Assembly (NCBI GenBank): GCA_944323275.1
Contig: CALUSA010000004.1
Span: 1 to 55,201 of the forward strand
Source: Candidatus Gastranaerophilales bacterium
GTDB taxonomy: Bacteria; Cyanobacteriota; Vampirovibrionia; Gastranaerophilales; Gastranaerophilaceae
Length of the DNA: 55,201 nucleotides
Reading direction: 5' to 3'
A program made the translations under genes and the position numbers. The stretch's first letter is position 1; each line of letters begins with the position of its first letter. Below the pieces are notes generated by a model that was not told where the DNA came from, ran no database searches, and was given only the letters and a program-made list of their open reading frames with translations. This document shows positions 1-9,086 of the stretch, in pieces.

Positions 1-1
1 A

Positions 2-394
2 TTTGTTTCTCAAACAAGAGAAAAACTCGGTTTATCACAGACAGGGCTGGCTAAAAAGTCGGCTCTGTCTTTAAAAATTATAGAAGATATAGAATCAGGT
101 CAGGAACTTTTTTTAGCTTCCACTATCCGTCAGAAACTCGCAAGAGGATTAAAACTCAACCCTGCCGACATAAAAAAGTACGAAAAACACCCTAACTTGT
201 CTTTGCTGCCGGATAACGAGGCAAGTTTGTATATTAAAACAAAAATTCTCGCCCATGACATAGCTGATCTTGAGTGTCCTGTCTGCGGCTCAAAACTAAT
301 AACAAGAATAGCAAAAATGTATGATTTAGAAGACAATCTTGTGCTTGTGCCAAAGGCACGATGTACAAAATGTCCGTATCAAATAAAGGGCTAA
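2..394 (+). CDS. HTH (XRE-type) plus zinc-ribbon protein, 5' truncated by window edge
   Basis: The reading frame is open from the first bases of the window to the TAA at 392-394, so the gene starts upstream. The visible N-terminal part (about residues 1-50) reads like an XRE/Cro helix-turn-helix: a Q-x-x-LAKKS-type recognition segment followed by 'IEDIESGQ', as in many such domains. The C-terminal part has two Cys pairs, CPVC and CTKC, spaced by about 26 residues, consistent with a zinc ribbon. Together this suggests a small DNA-binding regulator, but no target can be inferred. A TTG at 197 could be read as a start, but the upstream codons continue the domain, so I reject it. Confidence is good that the frame is coding and moderate for the HTH assignment. 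Confidence 0.6.
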   Translation, partial: FVSQTREKLGLSQTGLAKKSALSLKIIEDIESGQELFLASTIRQKLARGLKLNPADIKKYEKHPNLSLLPDNEASLYIKTKILAHDIADLECPVCGSKLITRIAKMYDLEDNLVLVPKARCTKCPYQIKG

Positions 395-426
395 GGTGAT
401 AAACTTTAGCCCTTTGTTTTTATTTT

Positions 427-600
427 GTTTGAGTGTTGCACCGAGTCTGGAATTTTAACTCTGCCGGCGAAACAATTAAGCATTGTTTCAGAGAGGTAGC
501 CCCCGTGCACTTGTTGGCTGTGCCGGACTTGTTGTTAAAAAATGCACTTGTTTATTGCACAGGTTCAACGAGTAGTCGGCGTCAGTTGACTATATGAAAA
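427..600 (+). repeat. Dispersed repeat, copy 1 (long form)
   Basis: One of four same-orientation copies (others at 9164-9300, 31887-31962 and 36557-36730). The shared core runs from GGCTGTGCCGGACTTG through GTTAAA, TTTATTGCACAGG and TTCAACGAGTAGTCGG to the end GTTGACTATATGAA. The 5' half is shared with copy 4 and contains the hairpin GAAACAAT/ATTGTTTC at about 479-488. A second possible hairpin, TAGTC/GACTA, lies at the 3' end. The copy lies between the XRE stop and the convergent PfkB gene and overlaps the last codons of the latter. No ORF or transposase is seen in it. Confidence 0.75.
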
Positions 601-1638
601 TTCTTCTACCCTGAAAGCAGGTGTTTGTTTTAATCTTTCTTCCATTTGTTTAAAGGTTAAAAATCCTTCCTGCGCCCCGAAGTGCGATACAACCGAGGCT
701 GCGTTTACGGAAGCAAGCATCAGTGATTTTTTTATATCCCAGTTTGTATATTCCAGTGCAGCCGTAAAGGTTGAAGAAAGAGCATCGCCAGCACCGAGAG
801 TGCTTACTACTTTAGCGGGGAACTCCGGACAGCGGTAGTATTTTTTGCCGTCATAAGCATATACGCCGTGTTTTCCGTCCGTTATGATTACAACCTTTGC
901 ATCTGTTGATTTTAATTTATCAAGCATTGATTTAATATCGGGATGTATTGTTTCTGTTGAAAAAGATTCGGTTTTAGTGTCGGGACGAACCTGAATTTTT
1001 GTGACAAGCGAGGCTTCTTCTTTGTTCATAACAACGACTTCTGCTGTTGAGAGAATTTTTTCAAAGTATTTAAGACCTCTTTTCAGGCTGGAGCTGCCGG
1101 GGTTTATGGCAACATTTGTACCGTGTTCTTCTGCAAAATGAGCAAGTTTATCCAGTACAGCCCCTGATTCTCCGTTTAAAGGGGCAATGTAGAGCCATTT
1201 TGCTTTTTTTACCGCATCAAAGTTTATGTCTTCTTCTTTAATTTTACCGTTTGCCCCACGGTAAGCAAGCACGGTTCTGTTTCCTTCAAAGCTTAGCAGG
1301 ATAACAGAGGAGCCTGAATTTTCGGTTTTGCTTTTTACAACAAGAGATGTATCTACCCCTGCTTCTTGAACTTTTTCAAGGATATTACGACCCTGAAAAT
1401 CATCACCTATTTTGAAGATGGCTGAGGTTTTTGCACCGAGATGTGCAAAGTTTGCTGCAGCGTTAAGCCCGCCTCCGCCTACTGCGGTTTTGTAGCTTTC
1501 TACTTCAACTTTAGCACCGTACGGATAAGACATAAAATCTATACTGTTGGCTTTTGTGCTTACGGATACTACATTTGCGGCATCAGATTCCACAAAAGAG
1601 TCTATTGTTGCGCTTCCTATTGTGATTACATCAAACAT
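565..1638 (-). CDS. PfkB-family carbohydrate/nucleoside kinase
   Basis: A 357-residue ribokinase-superfamily (PfkB) protein that transfers a phosphate from ATP to a sugar or nucleoside hydroxyl in the cytoplasm. The N-terminal substrate-binding signature is visible (VGGGGLNAAANFAHLG, about residues 53-68, then IGDD). The C-terminal signature contains the anion hole and catalytic Asp in STLGAGDALSS. Length is within the family's range (about 300-360). The substrate cannot be assigned; ribokinase, fructokinase and adenosine kinase-like roles are all possible. The last residues (about SYSQLTPTTR and the stop) are encoded by the 3' end of dispersed repeat copy 1, so the C-terminus was probably altered by the repeat. 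The start ATG is preceded by a GAGGG Shine-Dalgarno-like stretch. Confidence 0.85.
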   Translation of the reverse strand: MFDVITIGSATIDSFVESDAANVVSVSTKANSIDFMSYPYGAKVEVESYKTAVGGGGLNAAANFAHLGAKTSAIFKIGDDFQGRNILEKVQEAGVDTSLVVKSKTENSGSSVILLSFEGNRTVLAYRGANGKIKEEDINFDAVKKAKWLYIAPLNGESGAVLDKLAHFAEEHGTNVAINPGSSSLKRGLKYFEKILSTAEVVVMNKEEASLVTKIQVRPDTKTESFSTETIHPDIKSMLDKLKSTDAKVVIITDGKHGVYAYDGKKYYRCPEFPAKVVSTLGAGDALSSTFTAALEYTNWDIKKSLMLASVNAASVVSHFGAQEGFLTFKQMEERLKQTPAFRVEEFSYSQLTPTTR

Positions 1639-1682
1639 ATTTTTTCCCTCTGTTAAAATAATAAATCTTTTTCGGCAGTTAA

Positions 1683-2597
1683 TTACGCCCTCGGATGAGT
1701 ACTATCATACACCGCTTTTAGTCGTTCTGTCGATACGTGAGTGTAAATTTGGGTATTTGAAATCGACGCATGCCCGAGCAGCTCCTGTACAACCCTTAAA
1801 TCAGCACCGTTTTCGAGAAGTTTTGTGGCAAAGCTGTGGCGAAATACGTGCGGAGTAACTTTTTTGGGCAGTTCTATTTTTTTTACAATATCGTTAAGCA
1901 CTGTGCGGATACTCTGCGGCTGGAGCCTGTAGCCTGTTTTGTTGATAAACACGGGGCTGTCTTCGTTTTCCTCAGGTTTAGTTCCTTCCTCTGCAACCAT
2001 ATAGCGGACATTTTTTATATATTTTTCCAAAAAATCTTTTGCCCGCTGCGAAACCAGTACAATTCTTTCTTTCGCACCTTTGCCCATGACCGTAATTTCG
2101 TTTTCTTCAAGATTGAGATTGCCGAAATTGAGATTACTCATCTCTGAAATTCTCATACCGGTAGCGTACAATAGTTCAAGTATTGTACGATTTCGATACC
2201 CTGCAGGGGTTGTGATTTTAATATTGTTTAGTATTTGTTCAATCTCTGTACCTGTTAAAAATTTAGGCAGGCTTTTATTTTTCTTGGGAGCATGGACACT
2301 GTTTGCAGGGTTATTTTCTATAATTTTTTCTCTGTACAAAAACCTGTAAAAGGTTCTTATTGCTGCAATTTTGCGAGAAAGCGTTGTTTTGGAATAATCA
2401 AAACGCTGTATAAAAACGAGATAATCTTTTAATTTTGTATGGTCGGTTTGCTCTAGCGGCGTTGTGTCCAGCCATACTAAAAAGCTTAAAATATCCGAGT
2501 TGTAGGCACGTATTGTGTGGGGCGAAAAGTTTTTTTCGACCTCAAGATAAATTAAAAAATCTTTTAAATATCTTTTTGTAGCTTCACTTAAACTCAT
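1683..2597 (-). CDS. xerC: Tyrosine site-specific recombinase, XerC/XerD type
   Basis: A 304-residue tyrosine recombinase that would resolve chromosome dimers at dif during cell division. The N-terminal SAM-like DNA-binding domain (about 1-95) and the catalytic domain (about 110-300) are both present. The catalytic set is visible: R149 (ATGMRISE), K173 (GKGAKER), H250-x-x-R253 (HVFRHSFAT), H276 (LLGHASIS) and the nucleophile Y285 (TQIYTHV). An acidic insertion around residues 200-215 (EEGTKPEENED) is somewhat unusual. Size and the absence of neighbouring phage genes favour a housekeeping Xer protein over an integrase. XerC and XerD cannot be told apart from this sequence alone. It lies 45 bp from the PfkB gene on the same strand. 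Confidence 0.85.
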   Translation of the reverse strand: MSLSEATKRYLKDFLIYLEVEKNFSPHTIRAYNSDILSFLVWLDTTPLEQTDHTKLKDYLVFIQRFDYSKTTLSRKIAAIRTFYRFLYREKIIENNPANSVHAPKKNKSLPKFLTGTEIEQILNNIKITTPAGYRNRTILELLYATGMRISEMSNLNFGNLNLEENEITVMGKGAKERIVLVSQRAKDFLEKYIKNVRYMVAEEGTKPEENEDSPVFINKTGYRLQPQSIRTVLNDIVKKIELPKKVTPHVFRHSFATKLLENGADLRVVQELLGHASISNTQIYTHVSTERLKAVYDSTHPRA

Positions 2598-2675
2598 ACA
2601 CTATAATTATATGAGCTGTAGCGCATTTGTGCAAAAAGTATATGTTTTTTAAAATGTAAAGTATAACAGATTTAA

Positions 2676-4700
2676 TTATTTATAATTTTTAAGACTTTCT
2701 AATATGCCGTCGATTAAGAGGTTTTTGAAATCACGGGAATTGAGGTTAGCAACATCAGACTCGTTTTTGAGGTCGCCTGTTTCGATTAATACGCCAGGAA
2801 CTGGAGAAGTGGTTCTGCCGCTAGCAGAAAGCACACCTAAAGATTTTGATTTTTTCTCTGTTATGCCTCTAAACCAGCTGTGTTCGTTGAGCTGGTCAAC
2901 AATGGCTTTTGCGAGTGCATCGTCTTTTTTGTCGAGTCCGCCTCTGTTGTTGGCATAAACGTGTATGCCTCTTTTGCCGCCGCTTGAGTTGCTGTGCAGG
3001 CTGACAATCATATCTATCTTATCTTGCTTCTGAAGGTTTCTTATTGCTTTCATTGCGCTGTAGACAGACCCCTGGACATAGACGACTTTGCCGCCTTCTT
3101 TGTTAATTTTTTTGACGAGTTCGTCGGCTATTCTCTGGTTTACAACCCATTCTTCAAGCGATTTACCGCCGTTGCCGATAAATTGCGTTGTTTCAATGTT
3201 CGGGTTCTTAGGGTTCATAACGGCATTACTTGTGCCGGGGTCAAAGTTTACATTTATTTTTCCGTTTTTGTCAATATTGTTCATTGCTCCGCCGTGACCG
3301 GGGTTTATAAGTATTGTTTTGCCGGATAATTTGCCTTTGCCCGTAGGTGCAAAAGTTTTTACATAAGCTGTAATATTGCCGTTTTTGTCAATTTCCGGTA
3401 AAGGACGTTTTACATATCTGAGCTGTCTTTTGGCTGTTTTTTCCCAGTCAGCGTACAGGGTGCTTACATTCCAGTTGGTTTTACGACCGTTTACGTATAT
3501 GGCGGTTTTGTCAGTTACGGTTGAAGCGTTTGATGGTGTTGATATTTGAGTTTCCGCTTTGTCAGCTTTTTGTTTGGCAATTTCACCTTCTGTGCCGATT
3601 TTTCCGTCTGTCCATTCGTATGCAAGTGCTTTGTATTCTTTAACAACATTTTCATAGGCTGCTGCGGAGATGTCGCCTTTGTTCTTTTCTGCTTCAAGGT
3701 AGTTCAAGCCTCTTTGATAAACAGCCTGAGCAGAGTCTGCCACTACATCAGGCATACCGTTTTTGAAAATTTCTGACGCATTGGCGATATTATATATACG
3801 GCGTTTGCTTAAACCTGCAGCAGGTTTGTGGACTTTTTGCCCTTTAGCGTTTGTTACGACAGAATAATCCTGTGTTAAATTTGCTACAGCATTTGCATAG
3901 TCCTCGTTGTTCAAGGCTGTTAACAATTTTTCGTTATCGCTTATTGCACCTATGCCTTTGTTAAAAGCAAGGTCAAAGACAGATTCTTTAAGGTGTGCGG
4001 GCATGTCTTTGTAAGCCTGTGCGTTTATAACTGATTTTAAATCAGCTTCAATATCAAGTATATCCTGCGCTAATAAAGTATAGACTTCTTCATCGCTGAG
4101 GGTTTTGCCTCTGTAGAGGCTTCTTTCATCAGGTTTTACAAGGTGTCCGATACCGATAGTTTCATTGCCGTTGCGGTCTTTATAAATTTTGTTATGGAAT
4201 TTTTCAAAATCGATGAGGGTTTCCAGATAATCTTCGCTTATACCTGACATTTTTGCGACATCTTCGAGAGATTCGATATTTTTTGCCGTAAATGATTCGG
4301 GAATCAATAATGTATCGTTAGGATAAATTAAGGATTTTTCATCCATGTTGTTGAAGGCAAGAAGTCTTCTTGTAGAAATCCCGTGTTTTTTAGCTATTTT
4401 TGCAGGCGAATCGCCGCTTTTTATAACATATACTGACGGTTCACTTACTTCTACATATTTTTCACGGTTCGTAGTGTCAGCCGGAGCATCGACAATAACA
4501 ATTTTGTTCGGGTCTTTACCTGTTGAACAGTTTTTTACAATCCCGAGCGTCGGAAGTAAAAACAATCCTATGATTGCCCCTGTTTTAGCTTTTGTCACTG
4601 CTTTTTGTATTTGCGGCGGCAATGTCTTTTTAGGCTGAGGCTTTTTGTTTTTGTCAGGTTCCTGCGGCTTAAAAGATACGTTATTAAAGGATATTTTCAT
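2676..4700 (-). CDS. LysM - GH24 lysozyme - Amidase_3 fusion, peptidoglycan hydrolase
   Basis: A 674-residue multidomain cell-wall enzyme. The order is: an early SFKP motif (residues 9-12); a Lys/Pro-rich stretch; a hydrophobic segment (about 41-55); a LysM peptidoglycan-binding domain (about 90-134); a T4-type GH24 lysozyme domain (about 160-310) with the E166...Y-K-D...TIGIGH pattern; a linker; and a C-terminal N-acetylmuramoyl-L-alanine amidase (about 460-674). In the amidase, H469 (NPGHGG), E517 and H569 (SLHSN) are zinc-ligand candidates and E640 (VLIETGDL) is the catalytic Glu candidate. It would cut both the glycan strand and the stem-peptide amide bond. Two hydrolases in one chain is uncommon outside phage endolysins. 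No phage genes surround it, so a chromosomal role is more likely. Possible functions are wall remodelling or predation/lysis. Confidence 0.85.
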   Translation of the reverse strand: MKISFNNVSFKPQEPDKNKKPQPKKTLPPQIQKAVTKAKTGAIIGLFLLPTLGIVKNCSTGKDPNKIVIVDAPADTTNREKYVEVSEPSVYVIKSGDSPAKIAKKHGISTRRLLAFNNMDEKSLIYPNDTLLIPESFTAKNIESLEDVAKMSGISEDYLETLIDFEKFHNKIYKDRNGNETIGIGHLVKPDERSLYRGKTLSDEEVYTLLAQDILDIEADLKSVINAQAYKDMPAHLKESVFDLAFNKGIGAISDNEKLLTALNNEDYANAVANLTQDYSVVTNAKGQKVHKPAAGLSKRRIYNIANASEIFKNGMPDVVADSAQAVYQRGLNYLEAEKNKGDISAAAYENVVKEYKALAYEWTDGKIGTEGEIAKQKADKAETQISTPSNASTVTDKTAIYVNGRKTNWNVSTLYADWEKTAKRQLRYVKRPLPEIDKNGNITAYVKTFAPTGKGKLSGKTILINPGHGGAMNNIDKNGKINVNFDPGTSNAVMNPKNPNIETTQFIGNGGKSLEEWVVNQRIADELVKKINKEGGKVVYVQGSVYSAMKAIRNLQKQDKIDMIVSLHSNSSGGKRGIHVYANNRGGLDKKDDALAKAIVDQLNEHSWFRGITEKKSKSLGVLSASGRTTSPVPGVLIETGDLKNESDVANLNSRDFKNLLIDGILESLKNYK

Positions 4701-4917
4701 TTTTCCAACCTTCCGATTTTGGTTAAAAACACTACGAGAAAATTTATTTCAGAGTCAGGCTGAAGATTGACCTATAACCTGCACCCTTAATTTAAAAAAG
4801 TAGATATATGCGTGAATATTGCCAAATTTTTATTAAACAATTACAAAAGTTTATAATTATTTTACAGTTTGGTATTTTTAATTTAAAATATTAGTACCGA
4901 ATGTTTTTATAGAATCC

Positions 4918-5574
4918 ATGACCAAAAAGCGAGAACAAATGGACATTAGTACAAGGGCTGCTATAAGAAAAAGTCTGTTAGAGTATAACGAACTTATAGA
5001 AACCATTGCAAAAATTGAGTTTAAAAAACTCTCGTCATCTTATCTTATAGATTTTTCGGAACTCGTTAATATCGGTACTCAGGTGGTTCATCATCTGTGT
5101 TCGACTTCCGATATGACAAATTACAATAACTCTTATATTTCTACCGCAATAAAATGGGCAATAAGAAACGAAGTCAGACGCAGATACAAATGGTATTCGC
5201 AAAAGACAAAGCAGGAAAATCCCTCTATATCAGATGATGACGAAACTATGCATGACGATATAAGAGAGGCTGTTTACAAAACCATTTTGTCCATAGATGA
5301 AATGGCTGAGGCTGAAAACCCTACACAAATAAAGGATACCGCCAGAACACCGGCTGAACTTGCTGATTTTCATGAGATGAGCAGTGCAATAAAAGAAGCG
5401 ATGAAAAAACTTCCGGCAAGAGAGCGTGAACTTATTGAGGCAAAGTTCTTTCAAGATAAAAAACTGAGAGAGCTTTCCGATGATTTTAATATTTCTCCGT
5501 CACGTATTTCCAGAATTATTCAATCGGGCTTAAACAAAATAAGAAAAGAGCTGGAAAAAAACAACCTTATTTAA
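4918..5574 (+). CDS. Sigma-70 family RNA polymerase sigma factor (FliA/SigB-like)
   Basis: A 218-residue alternative sigma factor. Region 2 covers about residues 20-95, with the aromatic/basic stretch 'AIRNEVRRRYKWYSQKTKQ' resembling 2.3/2.4. Region 4 covers about 160-215, with the helix-turn-helix LRELSDDFNISPSRISRIIQSGLNKIRKEL that recognises the -35 box. The middle is short and acidic, so region 3 is reduced. No anti-sigma gene is adjacent. The upstream Shine-Dalgarno is poor for both candidate starts (4918 and the second Met at 4939), so the start is uncertain. It is followed by a strong bidirectional terminator. It could direct stress, motility or envelope genes; the target regulon is not visible. 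Confidence 0.8.
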   Translation: MTKKREQMDISTRAAIRKSLLEYNELIETIAKIEFKKLSSSYLIDFSELVNIGTQVVHHLCSTSDMTNYNNSYISTAIKWAIRNEVRRRYKWYSQKTKQENPSISDDDETMHDDIREAVYKTILSIDEMAEAENPTQIKDTARTPAELADFHEMSSAIKEAMKKLPARERELIEAKFFQDKKLRELSDDFNISPSRISRIIQSGLNKIRKELEKNNLI

Positions 5575-5613
5575 TCCGCAGCAATCAAAATCCTTTTGGA
5601 TTATGGTAATAAT

Positions 5614-5648
5614 AAAAAAGTACAGGCATTAAATACCTGTACTTTTTT
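5614..5648. terminator. Bidirectional intrinsic terminator
   Basis: A perfect 13-bp stem, AAAAAAGTACAGG / CCTGTACTTTTTT, around a 9-nt loop. It sits between the converging sigma-factor gene and the membrane-protein gene. A- and T-tracts on both sides allow termination from either direction. Confidence 0.9.
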
Positions 5649-5663
5649 GTATCAGTTAATGTT

Positions 5664-6458
5664 TTACTCTTGAGGCGGGTTGTCAGCATATACCACTTCA
5701 AGCTTGTCTTTATCCTTATATAACGAGTCTATATCTATCTCACGTGCAAATTGCGCAATAAGGTTGTTGTAAACAATGAAGAAATAAAAATACAAAAAAG
5801 GCAGTGCTATTATACCTATTATAGAAATAGTAAAAATTACGCATATAATAAAACCTATAATTGTATATAATATCCCTAAACCAAATAAAAGCCAGACTTT
5901 AGGCTGATAATTTTTAAACATGATAAATACCCTTTTAAAGTCCAAAATTGACAGGATTTTAAAAGTTTTGCCGTAACAAGCAAAAAATAACGGTAATACC
6001 AGATATGTGAGCAAAAGCAAAAGCATCATAATTGGAATACAGACCAGCCCTAAAAGTGATATAAGCAAATTACCTGAACTTAATGATACCAGCAAAAGCA
6101 GCAGTGGTATTATATCTATAATTGCCCAGACAACAGTGAATATCGTTAAAGCAACAAAAGATTTGAAACCGGTTAATAGCAGATTTTTTTCCGACCATTC
6201 GGACATAAGGTTTGTTTTTTCATTTATCTGTTTGCGCAGGGTGGAAAATATAAACCCTGTCAAATATAAAATTAAAATAGCTGTAATTATAAAAATTAAA
6301 AATTCCCACCATAATCGGTTTGACTGTTCCGGCAACAAAGCTGCCACTATCTGGAAAATCCAGGTAAATAGAGTTAATACACCGCCGATAACTATTTTTT
6401 TTATCCAGTGCTTATCTTCGGTAACGCACGAAAAAGCTTTAAATAAATCTATACTCAT
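5664..6458 (-). CDS. Polytopic membrane protein, DUF4013-like
   Basis: A 264-residue integral membrane protein with about six to seven hydrophobic helices, including a very Leu/Ile-rich stretch near residues 110-155. The N-terminus (DLFKAFSCVTEDKHWIKKIVIGG) resembles the start of DUF4013 proteins, which have no known function. The C-terminus (LYKDKDKLEVVYADNPPQE) is hydrophilic and presumably cytoplasmic. It stands alone, transcribed toward the terminator at 5614-5648. The family assignment is from recalled pattern only. Confidence 0.6.
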   Translation of the reverse strand: MSIDLFKAFSCVTEDKHWIKKIVIGGVLTLFTWIFQIVAALLPEQSNRLWWEFLIFIITAILILYLTGFIFSTLRKQINEKTNLMSEWSEKNLLLTGFKSFVALTIFTVVWAIIDIIPLLLLLVSLSSGNLLISLLGLVCIPIMMLLLLLTYLVLPLFFACYGKTFKILSILDFKRVFIMFKNYQPKVWLLFGLGILYTIIGFIICVIFTISIIGIIALPFLYFYFFIVYNNLIAQFAREIDIDSLYKDKDKLEVVYADNPPQE

Positions 6459-6546
6459 AAATCACCTCTATTTTGTAATAGTTTTTATTTTATAAAATAT
6501 TACTTATTTGCACATAATATAAGAGTAGGATTTTAATTTTAAGCGG

Positions 6547-6789
6547 TTATATTAAAACTGTTTTAAGTGCAAGCAAATCTTCATAAGTTGCACCGGCTTC
6601 GGCTAGTTCTTCAGCCGTAATGCCGAAAAGACTTATTACATCTTTTGTGCTTGTGCCAAAATCGTTGGCTTTAATATTTTTTATAATAAATCTGACAGCT
6701 TCTTCTCTTGTACAGCAGGCAGGCAGCACCCCTATAGAGGAGCCTGAGTTAACACAACTTTGAAAATTTCTTTTTTTTGCCTTACCCAT
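6547..6789 (-). CDS. Small protein coupled to the wecA/tagO-like gene
   Basis: An 80-residue soluble protein with a basic start (MGKAKKRNFQ), an early Cys and a later Cys-Cys pair (LPACCTREEA), and an acidic helical C-terminal half (ITAEELAEAGATYEDLLALK). The start codon lies 3 nt after the stop of the glycosyl-phosphotransferase gene, so it is likely translated as part of the glyA-wecA operon. I do not recognise the family. The coding call rests on operon position, tight spacing and plausible amino-acid composition. Confidence 0.55.
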   Translation of the reverse strand: MGKAKKRNFQSCVNSGSSIGVLPACCTREEAVRFIIKNIKANDFGTSTKDVISLFGITAEELAEAGATYEDLLALKTVLI

Positions 6790-6792
6790 ATC

Positions 6793-7836
6793 CTAATCTT
6801 TGTTTTTGCTTGCCATAAAGCTTAATAACAGCATTATAACAGAAATTAAAATTGCATAAATAAAGAATTTTAAAGAGGTTCCAACGATAAAACTTGCTAT
6901 TGCACCCGATATAACAGCCACCGATGCGAGAATTAAAACCGTCTGGTTTTGTGAAAAACCTCTGTGTAAAAGCTTGTGGTGCAAATGTTCCGCATCGGGC
7001 GTAAAAGGTGATACGCCTTTTGCTATTCTTCTCAGTGAAGAAAAAGTTATATCAATGATAGGAACAGCCAGTATAAAGAACGGCACAAACATTGTTAATT
7101 CAGGTGATTTCATAACCCCTGTGATGGAAAGCGTTGCAAGCAAAAAGCCCGCAAACAATGAGCCGGAATCGCCCATAAAAATTTTTGCCGGATGAAAATT
7201 GTAGGTTAAAAATGCAAGCATTGAGCCTGCAAGGATGAAGGCAATTAATGCGCTAATTTCGTTAGAAGGTGCCATATCTACCGCAATAAGCCCTAATGTT
7301 ACTGCACTTATTGTAACAATAGAGCCTGCCAATCCGTCGACTCCGTCGATAAAGTTAAGTGCATTTGATATACCTACAATCCACAGGACTGTTACTATGT
7401 ATGATACAATCAGCCCGAGTTGCACCGGTTCACCGAACGGGTTATAAATAGTGCTTACGCTTATTCCGAGCAAAAAGACTATTGAGGCAATAGCAATTTG
7501 TATCATCAGTTTGAATTTTGCATTTAATCCGTAAATATCATCAATTAACCCGAGCAGAAACATTAAAGATCCGCCCATCAATATGCCTGACAACAGTTTT
7601 CCGTACGGATAATAACTTAAAATTACCAGCAATAAAAAGGAAAGCATCGAGCTTGCCCAGATGGCAATACCGCCTAACCTTGCGATGGGACCGTGATGAA
7701 TTTTTCTTTCATTTGGTTTGTCAACAAGATTATTTTTCTTTGCAAACCAGATGACATAAGGCATAATAAAAAATCCCAGCAAATATGCCATTATCATTCC
7801 TAAAATATGTGCATTTGTAAGTTTTAGCGGAATCAT
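6793..7836 (-). CDS. wecA: Polyprenyl-phosphate GlcNAc/MurNAc-1-phosphate transferase (WecA/TagO family)
   Basis: A 347-residue, roughly ten- to eleven-helix membrane enzyme of the MraY/WecA superfamily. It moves an N-acetylhexosamine-1-phosphate from a UDP sugar to undecaprenyl phosphate, the first lipid-linked step for surface polysaccharides or wall polymers. Visible signatures: KPNERKIHHGPIARLGG after the first helix, LGLIDD, NFIDGVDGLAG, MGDSGSLF, and the WecA/TagO-specific His-rich loop EHLHHKLLHRG. That loop argues against MraY. Its start overlaps the glyA stop by one base (TAATG), so the two are translationally coupled. The LCP-family protein at 11158-12462 would be a natural later partner, attaching polymers to the wall. 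Confidence 0.88.
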   Translation of the reverse strand: MIPLKLTNAHILGMIMAYLLGFFIMPYVIWFAKKNNLVDKPNERKIHHGPIARLGGIAIWASSMLSFLLLVILSYYPYGKLLSGILMGGSLMFLLGLIDDIYGLNAKFKLMIQIAIASIVFLLGISVSTIYNPFGEPVQLGLIVSYIVTVLWIVGISNALNFIDGVDGLAGSIVTISAVTLGLIAVDMAPSNEISALIAFILAGSMLAFLTYNFHPAKIFMGDSGSLFAGFLLATLSITGVMKSPELTMFVPFFILAVPIIDITFSSLRRIAKGVSPFTPDAEHLHHKLLHRGFSQNQTVLILASVAVISGAIASFIVGTSLKFFIYAILISVIMLLLSFMASKNKD

Positions 7837-9086
7837 TATACTCTCATTCCTTCATATAAAGGGTGTTTTTTACATAATTTCAGCGAACGTTCCCTCAGAT
7901 TTTTAAGTGCAATTTCATTATCAGATGCAGTAACGGCAGAAGCAATAATTTTTGCAACTTCTACCATGTCATCTTCTTTAAAACCTCTTGTTGTAACTGC
8001 AGCGGCACCGAGCCTTACACCGCTTGTAACAAAAGGACTCTGCGGGTCGTTTGGTACTGTATTTTTGTTAGCTGTAATACCGACGGTTTCAAGAACATTT
8101 GCAATGTCTTTGCCTGTTTTGTTGAATTTTCTTAAATCCAGTGTCATAAGATGGTTTTCAGTGCATCCGCCTACAATATCCATACCTTCATCCATCAAAC
8201 CGTTAGCAAGAGCTTTGGCATTTTTTACGATTTGTGCCGCATACTCTTTAAAAGATGGGTCAAGTGCTTCTTTCAGCGCAATTGCTTTACCTGCAATAAT
8301 ATGCTCTAACGGTCCGCCCTGCATGCCGGGAAATACTGCTTTATCAATACCTGCAGCATGTTCTGCGTCACACATAATAATACCGCCTCTTGGACCTCTC
8401 AGGGTTTTGTGAGTGGTTGTTGTGACAAAATGAGCGTATCCTGCAGGTGACGGATGTACACCGCCTGCTACAAGTGCCGCTATGTGCGCAATATCTGCCA
8501 TCAGATAAGCACCGACGGAATTGGCAATTTCACGGAATCTTTTGAAATCTATTATTTTGGAGTAGTTGCTTGCACCGGCAATTATAAGTTTTGGTTTATG
8601 CTCTTTTGCTAGTTTTTCAACTTCGTCATAGTTAATTGTTCCGTTTTCGTCTACGCCGTAGCTTACAATGTTGTAATTTATGCCGGAAAAATTGACCGGT
8701 GAACCGTGGCTTAAGTGTCCGCCGTTAGATAAATCCATACCTAAAACAGTATCTCCGATTTTTAAAGCATACATAAAAACAGCCATGTTAGCCTGTGCAC
8801 CGCTGTGCGGCTGGACATTTGCGTGATCCATTTTGAAAAGTTCGCATGCTCTTTTTTGTGCCAGTTCTTCAATAACATCAACATTTTCGCAGCCGTTATA
8901 AAATCTTTTATGAGGTTTACCTTCCGCATATTTGTTTGTTAATACCGAGCCGCATGCCGCCATAACAGCAGGAGAGGTGAAATTTTCGCTTGCAATTAAT
9001 TCTATGGTATTTTGCTGTCTGTGCAATTCTTTTTCTATTGCCTGTGCAACCTCAGGGTCAACTTTTTGTATAACATCTAATTCCAT
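7836..9086 (-). CDS. glyA: Serine hydroxymethyltransferase
   Basis: A 416-residue PLP enzyme that interconverts serine and glycine while loading tetrahydrofolate with a one-carbon unit. The PLP-binding lysine is K227 in [14 protein letters not shown]. Other family signatures include [39 protein letters not shown] and [14 protein letters not shown]. Length matches bacterial GlyA. It is the first gene of a glyA-wecA-small-protein operon. A GGAGG Shine-Dalgarno precedes the ATG on the minus strand. Confidence 0.96.
   Translation of the reverse strand: MELDVIQKVDPEVAQAIEKELHRQQNTIELIASENFTSPAVMAACGSVLTNKYAEGKPHKRFYNGCENVDVIEELAQKRACELFKMDHANVQPHSGAQANMAVFMYALKIGDTVLGMDLSNGGHLSHGSPVNFSGINYNIVSYGVDENGTINYDEVEKLAKEHKPKLIIAGASNYSKIIDFKRFREIANSVGAYLMADIAHIAALVAGGVHPSPAGYAHFVTTTTHKTLRGPRGGIIMCDAEHAAGIDKAVFPGMQGGPLEHIIAGKAIALKEALDPSFKEYAAQIVKNAKALANGLMDEGMDIVGGCTENHLMTLDLRKFNKTGKDIANVLETVGITANKNTVPNDPQSPFVTSGVRLGAAAVTTRGFKEDDMVEVAKIIASAVTASDNEIALKNLRERSLKLCKKHPLYEGMRV

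Noticed and set aside
1683-2597. Integrase of a mobile element, because a repeat copy is nearby
   Set aside because: Size and domain layout fit a housekeeping Xer recombinase. The repeat occurs at three other places without a recombinase.
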